Source: an uncultured Chitinophagaceae bacterium
GTDB taxonomy: Bacteria; Bacteroidota; Bacteroidia; Chitinophagales; Chitinophagaceae
Direction: 5' to 3'
DNA: 64,000 bases
Assembly (NCBI GenBank): GCA_936908745.1
Contig: CAKZFX010000014.1
Coordinates: 62,001 to 126,000 of the forward strand
A program made the position numbers and the translations under genes. Under the pieces are notes generated by a model. It searched no databases, was not told the DNA's origin, and saw only the letters and a list, made by a program, of their open reading frames with translations. This document shows, piece after piece, positions 42,915 through 51,257 of the stretch; position 1 is the first letter of the stretch, and each line of letters opens with the position of its first letter.

Positions 42915-44171
42915 ATGCCTTACTTGTTTACTTCTGAAAGTGTTTCTGAAGGACACCCGGATAAAGTGGCGGATCAGATCTCTGATGCCCTTATTGATAA
43001 CTTCCTTGCTTTTGACGCACAATCAAAAGTGGCTTGCGAAACATTAGTAACCACAGGCCAGGTAGTATTGGCAGGCGAGGTAAAATCCAAAGCGTACCTC
43101 GACGTCCAGGAAATTGCAAGAGCGGTGATCCGTAAAATCGGATATACCAAGAGCGAATACATGTTTGAAGCAAGCTCTTGTGGTGTATTGTCCGCTATCC
43201 ACGAGCAATCGGCTGATATCAACCAGGGCGTTGACCGTAAGAAAAAAGAAGAACAAGGCGCCGGCGACCAGGGGATGATGTTTGGTTATGCCACCAACGA
43301 AACAGAGCATTACATGCCATTGGCATTGGACCTGGCACATGCGCTGCTGATCGAACTCGCTGCTATCCGCCGCGAGAAAAACTCTAAAATGCCTTACCTG
43401 CGCCCGGATGCAAAAAGCCAGGTAACATTGGAATATGATGATAACAATCAGCCGGTACGCATCGATGCGATCGTTATCTCTACACAACACGACGACTTTG
43501 ACAGCGAAGCAAAAATGCTGGCGAAGATCAAAACGGATGTGATCAACATCCTGATCCCAAGAGTAAAAGCGAAATACAAGAAATACGCAAAACTGTTTAA
43601 CAACAATATCAAATACCACGTGAACCCTACCGGCAAATTCGTGATCGGTGGCCCACACGGCGATACAGGTCTGACAGGCCGCAAAATCATCGTGGATACT
43701 TACGGTGGTAAAGGTGCACACGGTGGTGGTGCGTTCAGTGGTAAAGATCCTTCTAAAGTAGACCGTTCTGCAGCTTACGCCACACGCCACATTGCTAAAA
43801 ACCTGGTAGCGGCTGGTGTATGTGATGAAGTGTTGGTACAGGTTTCTTATGCAATCGGTGTGGCACAGCCAACCAGCATCAACGTAAATACATACGGTAC
43901 GGCGAAAGTGGAGCTGACCGATGGCGAAATCAGCAAAATCGTTGAAGGCGTATTTGATATGCGTCCTTACTTCATCGAGCAACGTTTGAAACTGCGCAAC
44001 CCGATTTACAGCGAAACAGCCGCTTATGGTCATATGGGCCGTAAACCGGAAGTAGTGGAAAAAACATTTGTTTCCCCTGATGGTAAAAAAATCAGCAAGA
44101 AAGTGGAACTGTTTACATGGGAAAAACTGGACTATGTAAGCAAAGTGAAAAAAGCATTTGGTATCAGGTAA
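42915..44171 (+). CDS. metK: S-adenosylmethionine synthetase
   Basis: MetK makes SAM from methionine and ATP. All three domains are present in 418 residues: FTSESVSEGHPDKVADQISD at the N-terminus, GAGDQGMMFGYATNET, the P-loop-like GGPHGDTGLTGRKIIVDTYG and GGGAFSGKDPSKVDRSAAY. The gene has its own promoter and a strong terminator, so it is a single-gene unit. No SAM riboswitch is seen in the 45-nt leader. Confidence 0.96.
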   Translation: MPYLFTSESVSEGHPDKVADQISDALIDNFLAFDAQSKVACETLVTTGQVVLAGEVKSKAYLDVQEIARAVIRKIGYTKSEYMFEASSCGVLSAIHEQSADINQGVDRKKKEEQGAGDQGMMFGYATNETEHYMPLALDLAHALLIELAAIRREKNSKMPYLRPDAKSQVTLEYDDNNQPVRIDAIVISTQHDDFDSEAKMLAKIKTDVINILIPRVKAKYKKYAKLFNNNIKYHVNPTGKFVIGGPHGDTGLTGRKIIVDTYGGKGAHGGGAFSGKDPSKVDRSAAYATRHIAKNLVAAGVCDEVLVQVSYAIGVAQPTSINVNTYGTAKVELTDGEISKIVEGVFDMRPYFIEQRLKLRNPIYSETAAYGHMGRKPEVVEKTFVSPDGKKISKKVELFTWEKLDYVSKVKKAFGIR

Positions 44172-44192
44172 CTGAACCGATAAAAAATGGAG

Positions 44193-44224
44193 AAAACCCC
44201 TGTTTGTAAAGCAGGGGTTTTTTG
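44193..44224 (+). terminator. metK terminator
   Basis: AAAACCCCTG and CAGGGGTTTT form a 10-bp stem around a 9-nt loop and a T run follows. Confidence 0.85.
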
Positions 44225-44236
44225 TTTATTTGCAGC

Positions 44237-44743
44237 ATGCTTAAAAAACTGGTGATAGCCGCAGTAGCAACGGTGCTTATCTTTCTTGCAATGCGCTGGC
44301 AGGGCCAGCCATTGATTACGGACCAAAGCCCGGCGGGCATTGTCAGCTTTGAATTGGCCAAAACATTGGAACAAGCCACTACGATCATAGCCGCCGCAGG
44401 TAAAACCAATTTGCAAATCAATATCATCATTGACTTTCTGTTCATCCTTGCCTACACTTCTTTTTTCGTGTTTTGTTGCCGGGCATTGATAGACAGTTAC
44501 CGTTTGCCCGACTTAAAAAATATGTCGGCTGTTTTCCTGCGATTGAGCATTGTGGCAGGATTTCTTGACTTTATTGAAAATGTGGCCATGCTGGTAACGC
44601 TTGGCGGTTATGGCAGCGATACATCGGTATTGGTTACAAGCTGGGCCGCAATCATTAAATTTGCACTGGCAGCACTGATCATTGTGTATATCCTTATCGC
44701 TGCATTTGTCGTATTGACAACCAGTAAGAAATCGTATAAATAA
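44237..44743 (+). CDS. Hypothetical four-helix membrane protein
   Basis: From the ATG at 44237 (MLKKLVIAAVATVLIFLAMR) it has 168 residues. Four membrane segments are visible, near residues 5-22, 60-80, 95-115 and 135-158. FLDFIENVAML between the second and third is acidic. There is no family I can name. It precedes rlmB by 4 nt and is likely in one operon with it. Confidence 0.75.
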   Translation: MLKKLVIAAVATVLIFLAMRWQGQPLITDQSPAGIVSFELAKTLEQATTIIAAAGKTNLQINIIIDFLFILAYTSFFVFCCRALIDSYRLPDLKNMSAVFLRLSIVAGFLDFIENVAMLVTLGGYGSDTSVLVTSWAAIIKFALAALIIVYILIAAFVVLTTSKKSYK

Positions 44744-44747
44744 ATAA

Positions 44748-45512
44748 GTGAAAAATTTCAGGCACCAGCAACGTCCCAGGAAAAGCTCATTGGTAATCGG
44801 CCGAAACGCCGTGATTAATGCATTGCGCAATGGTCAGCAATTAGACCGTATTTACTTAGATACAAAAGCAATAGGGCAGGATATCAATGAAATAAAAGGA
44901 TTGGCTACGCAACTGGCCGTGCCGGTCAACTATGTGCCTGCGGCCAAACTGAATGGTTTTAATATTACAGACCATGAAGGCGTGGTGGCACAGATTGCCA
45001 AAGTGCAGTATCAAAACCTGCAGGATGTTATTTCATTTGTGATTGAACAGGGCGAAGCGCCTTTATTCTTACTACTGGATGGCATTACCGATATACGAAA
45101 CATCGGCGGCATTGCACGTACAGCGCTTTGCTGTGGTGTGCATGCGATTGTGATACCGGACAAAGGAGTGGGAGCATTGAACGAAGATGCAATACTTACT
45201 TCTGCCGGCGCATTGGAAAAAATCGCCGTCTGCCGTGTCAACAGCCTGATGAAAGCCGTGGATGAGATGCACCTCAATGGCATCAAAGTATTTGCCAGCG
45301 AAATGACAGCCGATAAAAATGTGGCAGATGCTGACTTTAAAGAACCGGCCGCTATCGTCATGGGCAGCGAAGAAAAAGGAGTATATCCTGCGCTGATGAA
45401 AATATGCGACGAAAAAATAAAAATACCGATGCGCAATGACTTTGAATCACTCAACGTATCAGTCGCCACCGGCATTATTCTTTACGAAGCCATGAAACAA
45501 CGGCTGGCTTAA
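44748..45512 (+). CDS. rlmB: 23S rRNA 2'-O-methyltransferase RlmB-like (SpoU/TrmH family)
   Basis: The 254-residue protein starts at GTG (44748). It has the L30e-like substrate-binding domain (VIGRNAVINALRNGQQLDRI) and the SpoU knot with its three motifs: DGITDIRNIGGIARTALCCG, AIVMGSEEKGVYP and IPMRNDFESLNVSVATGIIL. RlmB methylates G2251 of 23S rRNA in E. coli; other TrmH members act on tRNA, so the target is likely but not certain. It overlaps the next convergent gene by 4 bp. Confidence 0.88.
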   Translation: MKNFRHQQRPRKSSLVIGRNAVINALRNGQQLDRIYLDTKAIGQDINEIKGLATQLAVPVNYVPAAKLNGFNITDHEGVVAQIAKVQYQNLQDVISFVIEQGEAPLFLLLDGITDIRNIGGIARTALCCGVHAIVIPDKGVGALNEDAILTSAGALEKIAVCRVNSLMKAVDEMHLNGIKVFASEMTADKNVADADFKEPAAIVMGSEEKGVYPALMKICDEKIKIPMRNDFESLNVSVATGIILYEAMKQRLA

Positions 45513-46135
45513 AAGCCCCAGTTGATAAAGGGCAGACTTCTTTTGCCACTTTTATTCCAGAGACCGATCTGCAGACCTTTCAGTTTCCTGCAATGATTGA
45601 TTAAGCCGATCTGTAAGCCACGGCCATGGAATGAATAATTATGAATACCGGCAATGCTGATACCGTTGAATTGCTGGGAACGGGTAAACAATCCACTGAC
45701 CGAAATGCCATTGAGCGAAACAGCCGTGGTGAGACCACCTGCTACATTGATCCCGTTGATCGTTGCGTCCTGTTCGCCACCCATGCTAAGACTGATACCA
45801 TTGATAATAACCATAGCGCTGTCATACTCCATAAAGGCTTCCGCTTTTTTTTCGCTGGATGATAAATGATAATGCACAGCATACGGAAGCATAAACATGC
45901 TCAGCATCCCTACATCCGCATTCAGCCCGTTAATACGCAGTGGTTTAAAATCAACACCGATAGCCTGTATGCCAACAGCCAGGCCATTGATCTCGCTGGC
46001 ACCACTTGGCGTGAACCATGCAATGTTGCGTACACGATAGGGTTTGACCGGGCTGCCGGTTTGCGCCTGTAAGCATAGCGGTAAAAGGAATAAACAAAAC
46101 AGTAATAATTTCTTTTGCTGAATAAGAAAACTCAT
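45509..46135 (-). CDS. Surface-repeat protein (LA_2272-like)
   Basis: From the ATG at 46135 (MSFLIQQKKLLLFCLFLLPL, then CLQAQ) it has 208 residues with a signal peptide. The rest is a run of short beta repeats of form NGxxxxG: INGLAVGIQAIGV, INGLNADVGML, INGISLSMGG, INGINVAGG, LNGISVSG, FNGISIAGIH, LQIGLINHC, LQIGLWN. This resembles the LA_2272 surface repeat and suggests a beta-helix or barrel in the outer membrane. Function unknown. The frame stays open upstream into a repeat, which I do not count as coding. Confidence 0.75.
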   Translation of the reverse strand: MSFLIQQKKLLLFCLFLLPLCLQAQTGSPVKPYRVRNIAWFTPSGASEINGLAVGIQAIGVDFKPLRINGLNADVGMLSMFMLPYAVHYHLSSSEKKAEAFMEYDSAMVIINGISLSMGGEQDATINGINVAGGLTTAVSLNGISVSGLFTRSQQFNGISIAGIHNYSFHGRGLQIGLINHCRKLKGLQIGLWNKSGKRSLPFINWGF

Positions 46136-46228
46136 GCGATAGTTTTTAATAAATAGTAATGAATGACTCATTAAGAGTGAGGTAAAACCTCTGCGCAATC
46201 TCTTGTTCTTTGCTCCTCTGCGGTGAAA

Positions 46229-46281
46229 AAATCTCCCGCAGATCTGCCAGCCGGTAGGCAAGTCCCGCAGATTTACGCTGA
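46229..46281. repeat. CTGCGGGA-type repeat overlapping the DUF2238 stop
   Basis: On the minus strand it reads CATCAGCGTAAATCTGCGGG, then ACTTGCCTACCGGC and AGATCTGCGGGAGATT, matching the element after purM. The last codons (ACA TCA GCG TAA) of the DUF2238 gene are part of it. Confidence 0.6.
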
Positions 46282-46917
46282 TGTCCTTTGCATCCGCTGA
46301 CCGATATAAGTGATCAGCATACAAACTGCAGCGCCCAATGCTGCCAATGCAATGTCCTTATGCGCATCCCACACATCACCCTGCGTGGCCACATAAGTTT
46401 CGCCTGTTTCTTTGGTGGTAACAGAGGCCACACCCCATTCAATCATTTCGAAAATGGTCCCGAAAGAGAAAGCGATCTCGATCGGCAATAGCCACGAAGC
46501 CCGTTTGGAAACCCTGAATTTATGGATCAGTATTTCACGGAAAGGATAGGCCATGAAAAGCCCGAAACTGAAATGCACAATACGGTCATAAGGATTGCGC
46601 CATAGCCGGAAGGTATCCTGCAACCATGCACCCAATGCATTTTGTGTATAGGCATAAAAAGCGCCATACAAATGCAGCAGCACAAACATAAAAATGCAGA
46701 AATAACTAAGATCGCTTAGACGGTGCCATTTTCTGGAAGCAATTAAAATGGAAAGACAGATCACCACCAACAGGTTTTCGATGATCCAGTCTTGCAGGTC
46801 GATACAGAAAAACCAACCGTATACCCAATAGGCGGCTAAAAATAAAGCCAGCAATCCAATGAACTTGTTGGCGTTTAACCGGATGCGGTAGGCAGAACTG
46901 GCAGTTGTAATAGTCAT
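46273..46917 (-). CDS. DUF2238-family membrane protein
   Basis: The 214-residue protein has six or so membrane segments and the DUF2238 (YjdF-like) signature: NPYDRIVHFSFGLFMAYPFR, EIAFSFGTIFEMIEWG and QGDVWDAHKDIALAALGA. Conserved His, Glu and Asp residues lie at membrane edges. Function is not established. The C-terminal residues RTSA fall in a repeat element. Confidence 0.88.
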   Translation of the reverse strand: MTITTASSAYRIRLNANKFIGLLALFLAAYWVYGWFFCIDLQDWIIENLLVVICLSILIASRKWHRLSDLSYFCIFMFVLLHLYGAFYAYTQNALGAWLQDTFRLWRNPYDRIVHFSFGLFMAYPFREILIHKFRVSKRASWLLPIEIAFSFGTIFEMIEWGVASVTTKETGETYVATQGDVWDAHKDIALAALGAAVCMLITYIGQRMQRTSA

Positions 46918-47035
46918 GCTGAAAGGTTTTGATACCCAAAACTATTTTTCCTGTATGCCTGTGCTAATTGATAAACGCTTGTTAAGGAGAACTAATAGTG
47001 CTGTTTCGGAAAAACATCCGTCTTTCCAGGCTTAG

Positions 47036-47064
47036 TTGCAGAATTTGCGCCAGTCGTATCTTTG
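47036..47064 (+). promoter_or_regulatory. Promoter of the HTH regulator gene
   Basis: TTG (47036-47038), an 18-nt spacer and TATCTTTG (47057-47064) match the consensus. The ATG lies about 70 nt downstream. Confidence 0.65.
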
Positions 47065-47106
47065 GAGCGTTCGTTTTATTGATTATTCGTAAAAAAGGAA
47101 AATGAT

Positions 47107-47123
47107 TTACGGAAAATCCGTAA
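47107..47123. promoter_or_regulatory. Palindrome between promoter and start of the HTH gene
   Basis: TTACGGA-AAA-TCCGTAA is a perfect dyad with 7-bp arms ending 10 nt before the ATG. It could be an operator for the regulator or an RNA hairpin over the translation start. Confidence 0.45.
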
Positions 47124-47133
47124 TTTTCTTGCA

Positions 47134-48129
47134 ATGGAAACAACCGAACTGCAACAACAGCTTTTCAACCGTCTCAAAGAAACATTACCACCACATATTT
47201 CATTGGTGGATGAACTATGCGAGTTGCTTGACCTTAGCGCCGACAGCGTGTATCGCCGTATGCGTGGTGAAAAGCCGATAACGCTGGATGAATTAAAAAT
47301 CATCTGTGAGCATTATCGTTTGTCGGTTGATCAGTTGCTGCAACTCAAAAATGAATCTGTTTTATTCCACGCACCGGGGTTGAATGAAACAGGGCAATCT
47401 TTTGAAGATTACCTGGATGCGATGCTCGGCCAGTTTTGCTACTTCAACTCTTTTAAGAACAAGGAAATGAAATACCTGAGCAAGGATATACCGTTCTGGT
47501 ACTTTTATTTATTTCCTGAAATGGCGGCGTTTAAATCTTTCTTCTGGGTCAAAACGATCAACAATGATCCTTCGCTGGCAGGTAAGAAATTTTCCTTTGC
47601 TGAATATCCATATACAGAATGCTTTGAAAAAGGCCAGCAGCTATTAAAGGAATACAACGAAATTCCTTCGGAAGAACTCTGGAATCTCGAAAGCATCAAC
47701 AGTACCATCAACCAGGTGGCTTATTACCGGGAGGCAGGACATTTTGCCAATGCCAAAGAAGAAGAAGCGGTGATCAACTCGTTTCAGCAACTGCTGGATC
47801 ATTTGCAGGCGCAGGCAGAGCAGGGAGTCAAATTCATGCCGGGCGCAACCGATGTGTCGCACCGTGCGCCGATACAGTTTTATGTAAACGAACTGATCCT
47901 TGGCAACAATACGATCCTGCTGCAACTGGACAGCCAGCGTTTGTCGGCGGTTACTTACAGTGTATTGAGTTACCTGGTCAGCAGCGATGCCCGTTTGGCG
48001 CAGAAAACATTTGACACCTTCAATGTGTTATTAAGCCGTTCCTCGCTGATCAGCAATACCGGGGAAAAAGAACGCAACCGCTTTTTTAATCATATGCGTC
48101 AAAAAGTGGATGGATTAAGGAGAGGTTGA
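47134..48129 (+). CDS. Helix-turn-helix transcriptional regulator with large C-terminal domain
   Basis: The 331-residue protein has an N-terminal XRE-like HTH: SLVDELCELLDLSADSVYRR, MRGEKPITLDELKIICEHY (about residues 20-65). The rest is helical with no domain I recognise; ETGQSFEDYLDAMLGQF is followed by a probable sensory or dimerisation part (SRSSLISNTGEKERNRFFNH). A promoter and a dyad lie upstream, so autoregulation is plausible. Its targets are unknown. Confidence 0.8.
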   Translation: METTELQQQLFNRLKETLPPHISLVDELCELLDLSADSVYRRMRGEKPITLDELKIICEHYRLSVDQLLQLKNESVLFHAPGLNETGQSFEDYLDAMLGQFCYFNSFKNKEMKYLSKDIPFWYFYLFPEMAAFKSFFWVKTINNDPSLAGKKFSFAEYPYTECFEKGQQLLKEYNEIPSEELWNLESINSTINQVAYYREAGHFANAKEEEAVINSFQQLLDHLQAQAEQGVKFMPGATDVSHRAPIQFYVNELILGNNTILLQLDSQRLSAVTYSVLSYLVSSDARLAQKTFDTFNVLLSRSSLISNTGEKERNRFFNHMRQKVDGLRRG

Positions 48130-48152
48130 AGCCATTCTGCAAGGCTTGCCTG

Positions 48153-48164
48153 CCTGCCGGCAGG
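48153..48164. repeat. CCTGCCGGCAGG palindrome, copy 1
   Basis: The 12-bp perfect palindrome lies in GCTTGCCTGCCTGCCGGCAG, followed by GTCAGCGGGAGA, between the HTH and HMG-CoA lyase genes. The same palindrome occurs at 56297-56308. Confidence 0.5.
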
Positions 48165-48216
48165 TCAGCGGGAGAATACAGCAGAATACTAACTTTACAG
48201 TGTAAAACTATTGCCC

Positions 48217-49065
48217 GTGATAAAACTGGTTGAATGCCCCCGTGATGCCATGCAGGGCTGGAAAAAACAGATCCCGACGGAAAAAAAGATAGCCTATATC
48301 AACTCATTGCTCAAAGTGGGTTTTGATACGATTGACTTTGGCAGTTTTGTTTCGCCCAAAGCGATCCCGCAAATGGCCGATACTGCGGAAGTGATCAGGC
48401 AATTGGACCTTGGTGATACAAATTCAAAATTATTGGCGATCATAGCCAACTACCGTGGCGCAGAAGATGCCAGTGTGTTTGAACCCATCCGTTACTTAGG
48501 CTTCCCTTTTTCTGTTTCCGAAACTTTTCAAAAAAGAAATACCAACTCTTCTATCGAAGAATCGCTGGCAAGGGTGGAAGAGATACAAAACCTTTGTGTG
48601 AAAACAGGGAAGGAGCTGGTGGTGTATATTTCCATGGGCTTTGGCAACCCGTATGGCGATGCCTATGACGAAGAAATCGTATTTGAATGGGTCAATAAGC
48701 TCGTGGCAATGGACATTAGTATCCTGTCATTGGCAGATACCGTTGGCCTGGCCACCCCGCAACAGGTGTATGACATGACCAACTATTTGGTTGAGTCATT
48801 GCCCGGCATTGAAGTAGGCGTTCACCTCCATTCCACCCATAGCAACTGGAAAGAAAAACTGGAAGCGGCGGTGAAAGCCGGTTGCAAACGTTTTGACGGT
48901 GCACTGAAAGGCATCGGCGGTTGCCCCATGGCCGATGACGAACTGGTAGGCAATATGAACACCGAATGGATGATTGATTATTTTGAGGAAAAAGGGATGC
49001 TGCCGGGATTGAATAAGGAGGCATTGGATAAAAGTTTATCCATGGCACAGGAAATTTTCACCTAA
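48217..49065 (+). CDS. Hydroxymethylglutaryl-CoA lyase
   Basis: The enzyme splits HMG-CoA to acetoacetate and acetyl-CoA in leucine breakdown. It begins IKLVECPRDAMQGWKKQIPT with the catalytic Arg; VGVHLHSTHSNWKEKLEAA holds the metal-binding His pair and FDGALKGIGGCPMADDELVG the catalytic Cys. The likely start is GTG at 48217 (282 residues); a TTG two codons upstream is less likely. A weak -7 box (TAACTTTA) lies at 48190-48197. Confidence 0.9.
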   Translation: MIKLVECPRDAMQGWKKQIPTEKKIAYINSLLKVGFDTIDFGSFVSPKAIPQMADTAEVIRQLDLGDTNSKLLAIIANYRGAEDASVFEPIRYLGFPFSVSETFQKRNTNSSIEESLARVEEIQNLCVKTGKELVVYISMGFGNPYGDAYDEEIVFEWVNKLVAMDISILSLADTVGLATPQQVYDMTNYLVESLPGIEVGVHLHSTHSNWKEKLEAAVKAGCKRFDGALKGIGGCPMADDELVGNMNTEWMIDYFEEKGMLPGLNKEALDKSLSMAQEIFT

Positions 49066-49079
49066 CCAACATAGCCATC

Positions 49080-50252
49080 ATGAAAAACATTTTTATCCTT
49101 TTTTTAATTACGGCTTGCTGGACAAGTTGTAAAAATGCGGATACGCCTGCTGAAACAACTGGCAATGATTCTGTCACTGCAAAACCGCTCAGCGATGATT
49201 TCACCATCAACGGAACGGTGACCGATGCTGACTCCGGCTGGGTATTCTTCCGGTATGATGATACGGTCAACGTTGACAAATCATTATTCAATGGCCGCAA
49301 AGATTCGGCAAAGATCAGTGGCGGCAAATTTACCTATACAGGCAAGGTGGACAACCCTGAAAAAGTTTATATATGGGCAAAGCTATCTCAAAAGCAGGGG
49401 AGCAGCCTGCAAAAAATGTTTATTGACAGGGGAATAACGAATGTAAGCCTGTCCACCACTTCATATGAAGACTTTAAAGCTTCCGGCACGGTAGCGCAAA
49501 ACCTTTTTATGGCGTATGACAGTTCCATGTTGTCATTGATCAAAGAATCGAACGCCATTTTTGGAAGAAGAATGAAAGTAAAACGGACGGCTTCCCCAAA
49601 ATTACTCGACAGCCTGGATGCTGCTTCCAAAGAAGTGAACCAACGGATGCAGGCGCAGCTGGAAGCCTTTGTGCAAAAAAATCCTTCTTCCATTGTATCG
49701 GCTTATGTGACCTATGACTTTTTGAAAAGTCACCCGGAAACAGATCCTGTTCATATCTATTCATTATTTACAGGCGAGGCAAAAGAATCGGCATACGCTG
49801 CAAAAGTGGCGGATAAATCAGCGGCTTTTGATCGTACGGATATAGGTAAACAAATACCGGTATTTACAATTGCTGATAAAAACGATCAGCCAAAAAATAT
49901 CAATAATCTTTTATCTGCTTACACGCTGGTTGACTTCTGGGCCAGCTGGTGCGGACCTTGCCGTGCGGAAAATCCCTACATGCTGAAAGCCTACACTCGT
50001 TTTAAAGACAAAGGGTTTTCTATTGTAGGCGTTTCGCTGGATGATAATAAGAAGAACTGGTTCAAGGCGATGGAAGAAGATAAAATGCCGTGGACACAGT
50101 TATCAGATTTAAAAGGATCAGCCAGCCCGTTGATGGGTTTGTTTGGTATTACGGCTATTCCAAGAAATTTTTTGGTTGACAAAACAGGAAAGATCATTGC
50201 CAAAGACCTGCGTGGCGAAGCATTAGAGAAAAAATTAAATGAACTATTGTAA
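49080..50252 (+). CDS. TlpA-family thiol-disulfide oxidoreductase lipoprotein (DUF4369)
   Basis: The 390-residue product has a lipoprotein signal (MKNIFILFLITAC, Cys13), a DUF4369 beta domain (FTINGTVTDADSGWVFFRYD) and a C-terminal thioredoxin domain with the active site FWASWCGPCRAENP. Such proteins reduce periplasmic disulfides, often in cytochrome maturation or stress. It follows the HMG-CoA lyase gene by 14 nt and precedes GSCFA closely, so the three may be one operon, although a common role is not obvious. Confidence 0.88.
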   Translation: MKNIFILFLITACWTSCKNADTPAETTGNDSVTAKPLSDDFTINGTVTDADSGWVFFRYDDTVNVDKSLFNGRKDSAKISGGKFTYTGKVDNPEKVYIWAKLSQKQGSSLQKMFIDRGITNVSLSTTSYEDFKASGTVAQNLFMAYDSSMLSLIKESNAIFGRRMKVKRTASPKLLDSLDAASKEVNQRMQAQLEAFVQKNPSSIVSAYVTYDFLKSHPETDPVHIYSLFTGEAKESAYAAKVADKSAAFDRTDIGKQIPVFTIADKNDQPKNINNLLSAYTLVDFWASWCGPCRAENPYMLKAYTRFKDKGFSIVGVSLDDNKKNWFKAMEEDKMPWTQLSDLKGSASPLMGLFGITAIPRNFLVDKTGKIIAKDLRGEALEKKLNELL

Positions 50253-50264
50253 CCTGTGGCAAGT

Positions 50265-51257
50265 ATGAACTTCATGACCCCGATTGATATCAGCAAATGT
50301 CCCGAACCGATCCGTTATGGCCAGAAAATAATGCTGACAGGCTCTTGTTTTACAGAACATATCGGCAATGCGTTAAGCGATCTGAAATTTACCGTATTGC
50401 AAAACCCCAACGGGATTTTATTTGATCCCGGCAGCGTTTGCAAAAGCCTTGTTTCTTATACAAGGAACCAGCAATACAGCGAATCCGATTTATTTTACCT
50501 GAATGAGATATGGAACAGTTGGGAACATCATAGCCGTTTTTCAAATATCGATGCAATGGCTGCCCTCGAAGGCATCAATAAGTCGCAACAAGCGGCACAT
50601 TCGTTTTTGAAAGAAGCCGATTGGCTGATCGTAACACTGGGCTCTTCTTTTTCGTATCGTCTTACGGAAGCAGCAAAGAATAAAACAGGGGAGGGCGTTG
50701 CCAACTGCCACCGTGCACCGGGACAATGGTTTACCAAGCACATGCAGACGATTGAAGAAACGGTGACGATGCTGGATAATACCTATCATCAACTGATGCA
50801 CTTCAATCCAAAGCTGCGGATCATTTTTACCATCAGTCCTGTACGTCACCTGCGGGATGGCGTGGTTGACAACAACCGCAGCAAAGCAAGGCTATTGGAA
50901 TCGGTGCATCATATGGTCAATAAATTTGACAGGCTGTATTATTTTCCAGCGTATGAATTGGTGATTGATGTATTGCGTGATTATCGTTTTTATGATATTG
51001 ATTTAGCGCATCCCAATTACATGGCGACTTCTTTTGTACTGGAAAAATTTACCGAAGCCTGTATGGATGCGGATTCACAGAAACTGATGGAAGAGGTAAA
51101 GAAAATCGCTATTGCTAAGAAACATAAAGCCTTTCAACCGGAAACTGAAGCGCATAAACAGTTTTTAAAAGTTCATGCAGCGAAAGCAAAGGAACTGATG
51201 GAAAAATATTCCTTCCTGGATCTGAATGAAGAGCTGGCTTATTTTTCCGCTTCCTGA
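50265..51257 (+). CDS. GSCFA-domain protein
   Basis: The 330-residue protein has the SGNH-hydrolase-like GSCFA signature MLTGSCFTEHIGNALSDLKF near the N-terminus, then WLIVTLGSSFSYRLTE, CHRAPGQWF and IIFTISPVRHLRDG (the catalytic region in SGNH enzymes), and DIDLAHPNYMATSFVLEKF. It may act on lipids or glycans; no activity is established. A GTG at 50256 is an alternative start. Its 3' end overlaps galM by 19 bp. Confidence 0.88.
   Translation: MNFMTPIDISKCPEPIRYGQKIMLTGSCFTEHIGNALSDLKFTVLQNPNGILFDPGSVCKSLVSYTRNQQYSESDLFYLNEIWNSWEHHSRFSNIDAMAALEGINKSQQAAHSFLKEADWLIVTLGSSFSYRLTEAAKNKTGEGVANCHRAPGQWFTKHMQTIEETVTMLDNTYHQLMHFNPKLRIIFTISPVRHLRDGVVDNNRSKARLLESVHHMVNKFDRLYYFPAYELVIDVLRDYRFYDIDLAHPNYMATSFVLEKFTEACMDADSQKLMEEVKKIAIAKKHKAFQPETEAHKQFLKVHAAKAKELMEKYSFLDLNEELAYFSAS

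Noticed and set aside
43044..44033. Long open frame (329 codons) on the minus strand opposite metK
   Set aside because: metK is certain on the other strand, and the minus-strand text has no domain and odd composition (rich in His, Cys and Phe), typical of an antisense shadow.
46136..46324. N-terminal extension of the surface-repeat protein
   Set aside because: The extra 63 residues come from a dispersed repeat and would place the signal peptide in mid-protein.
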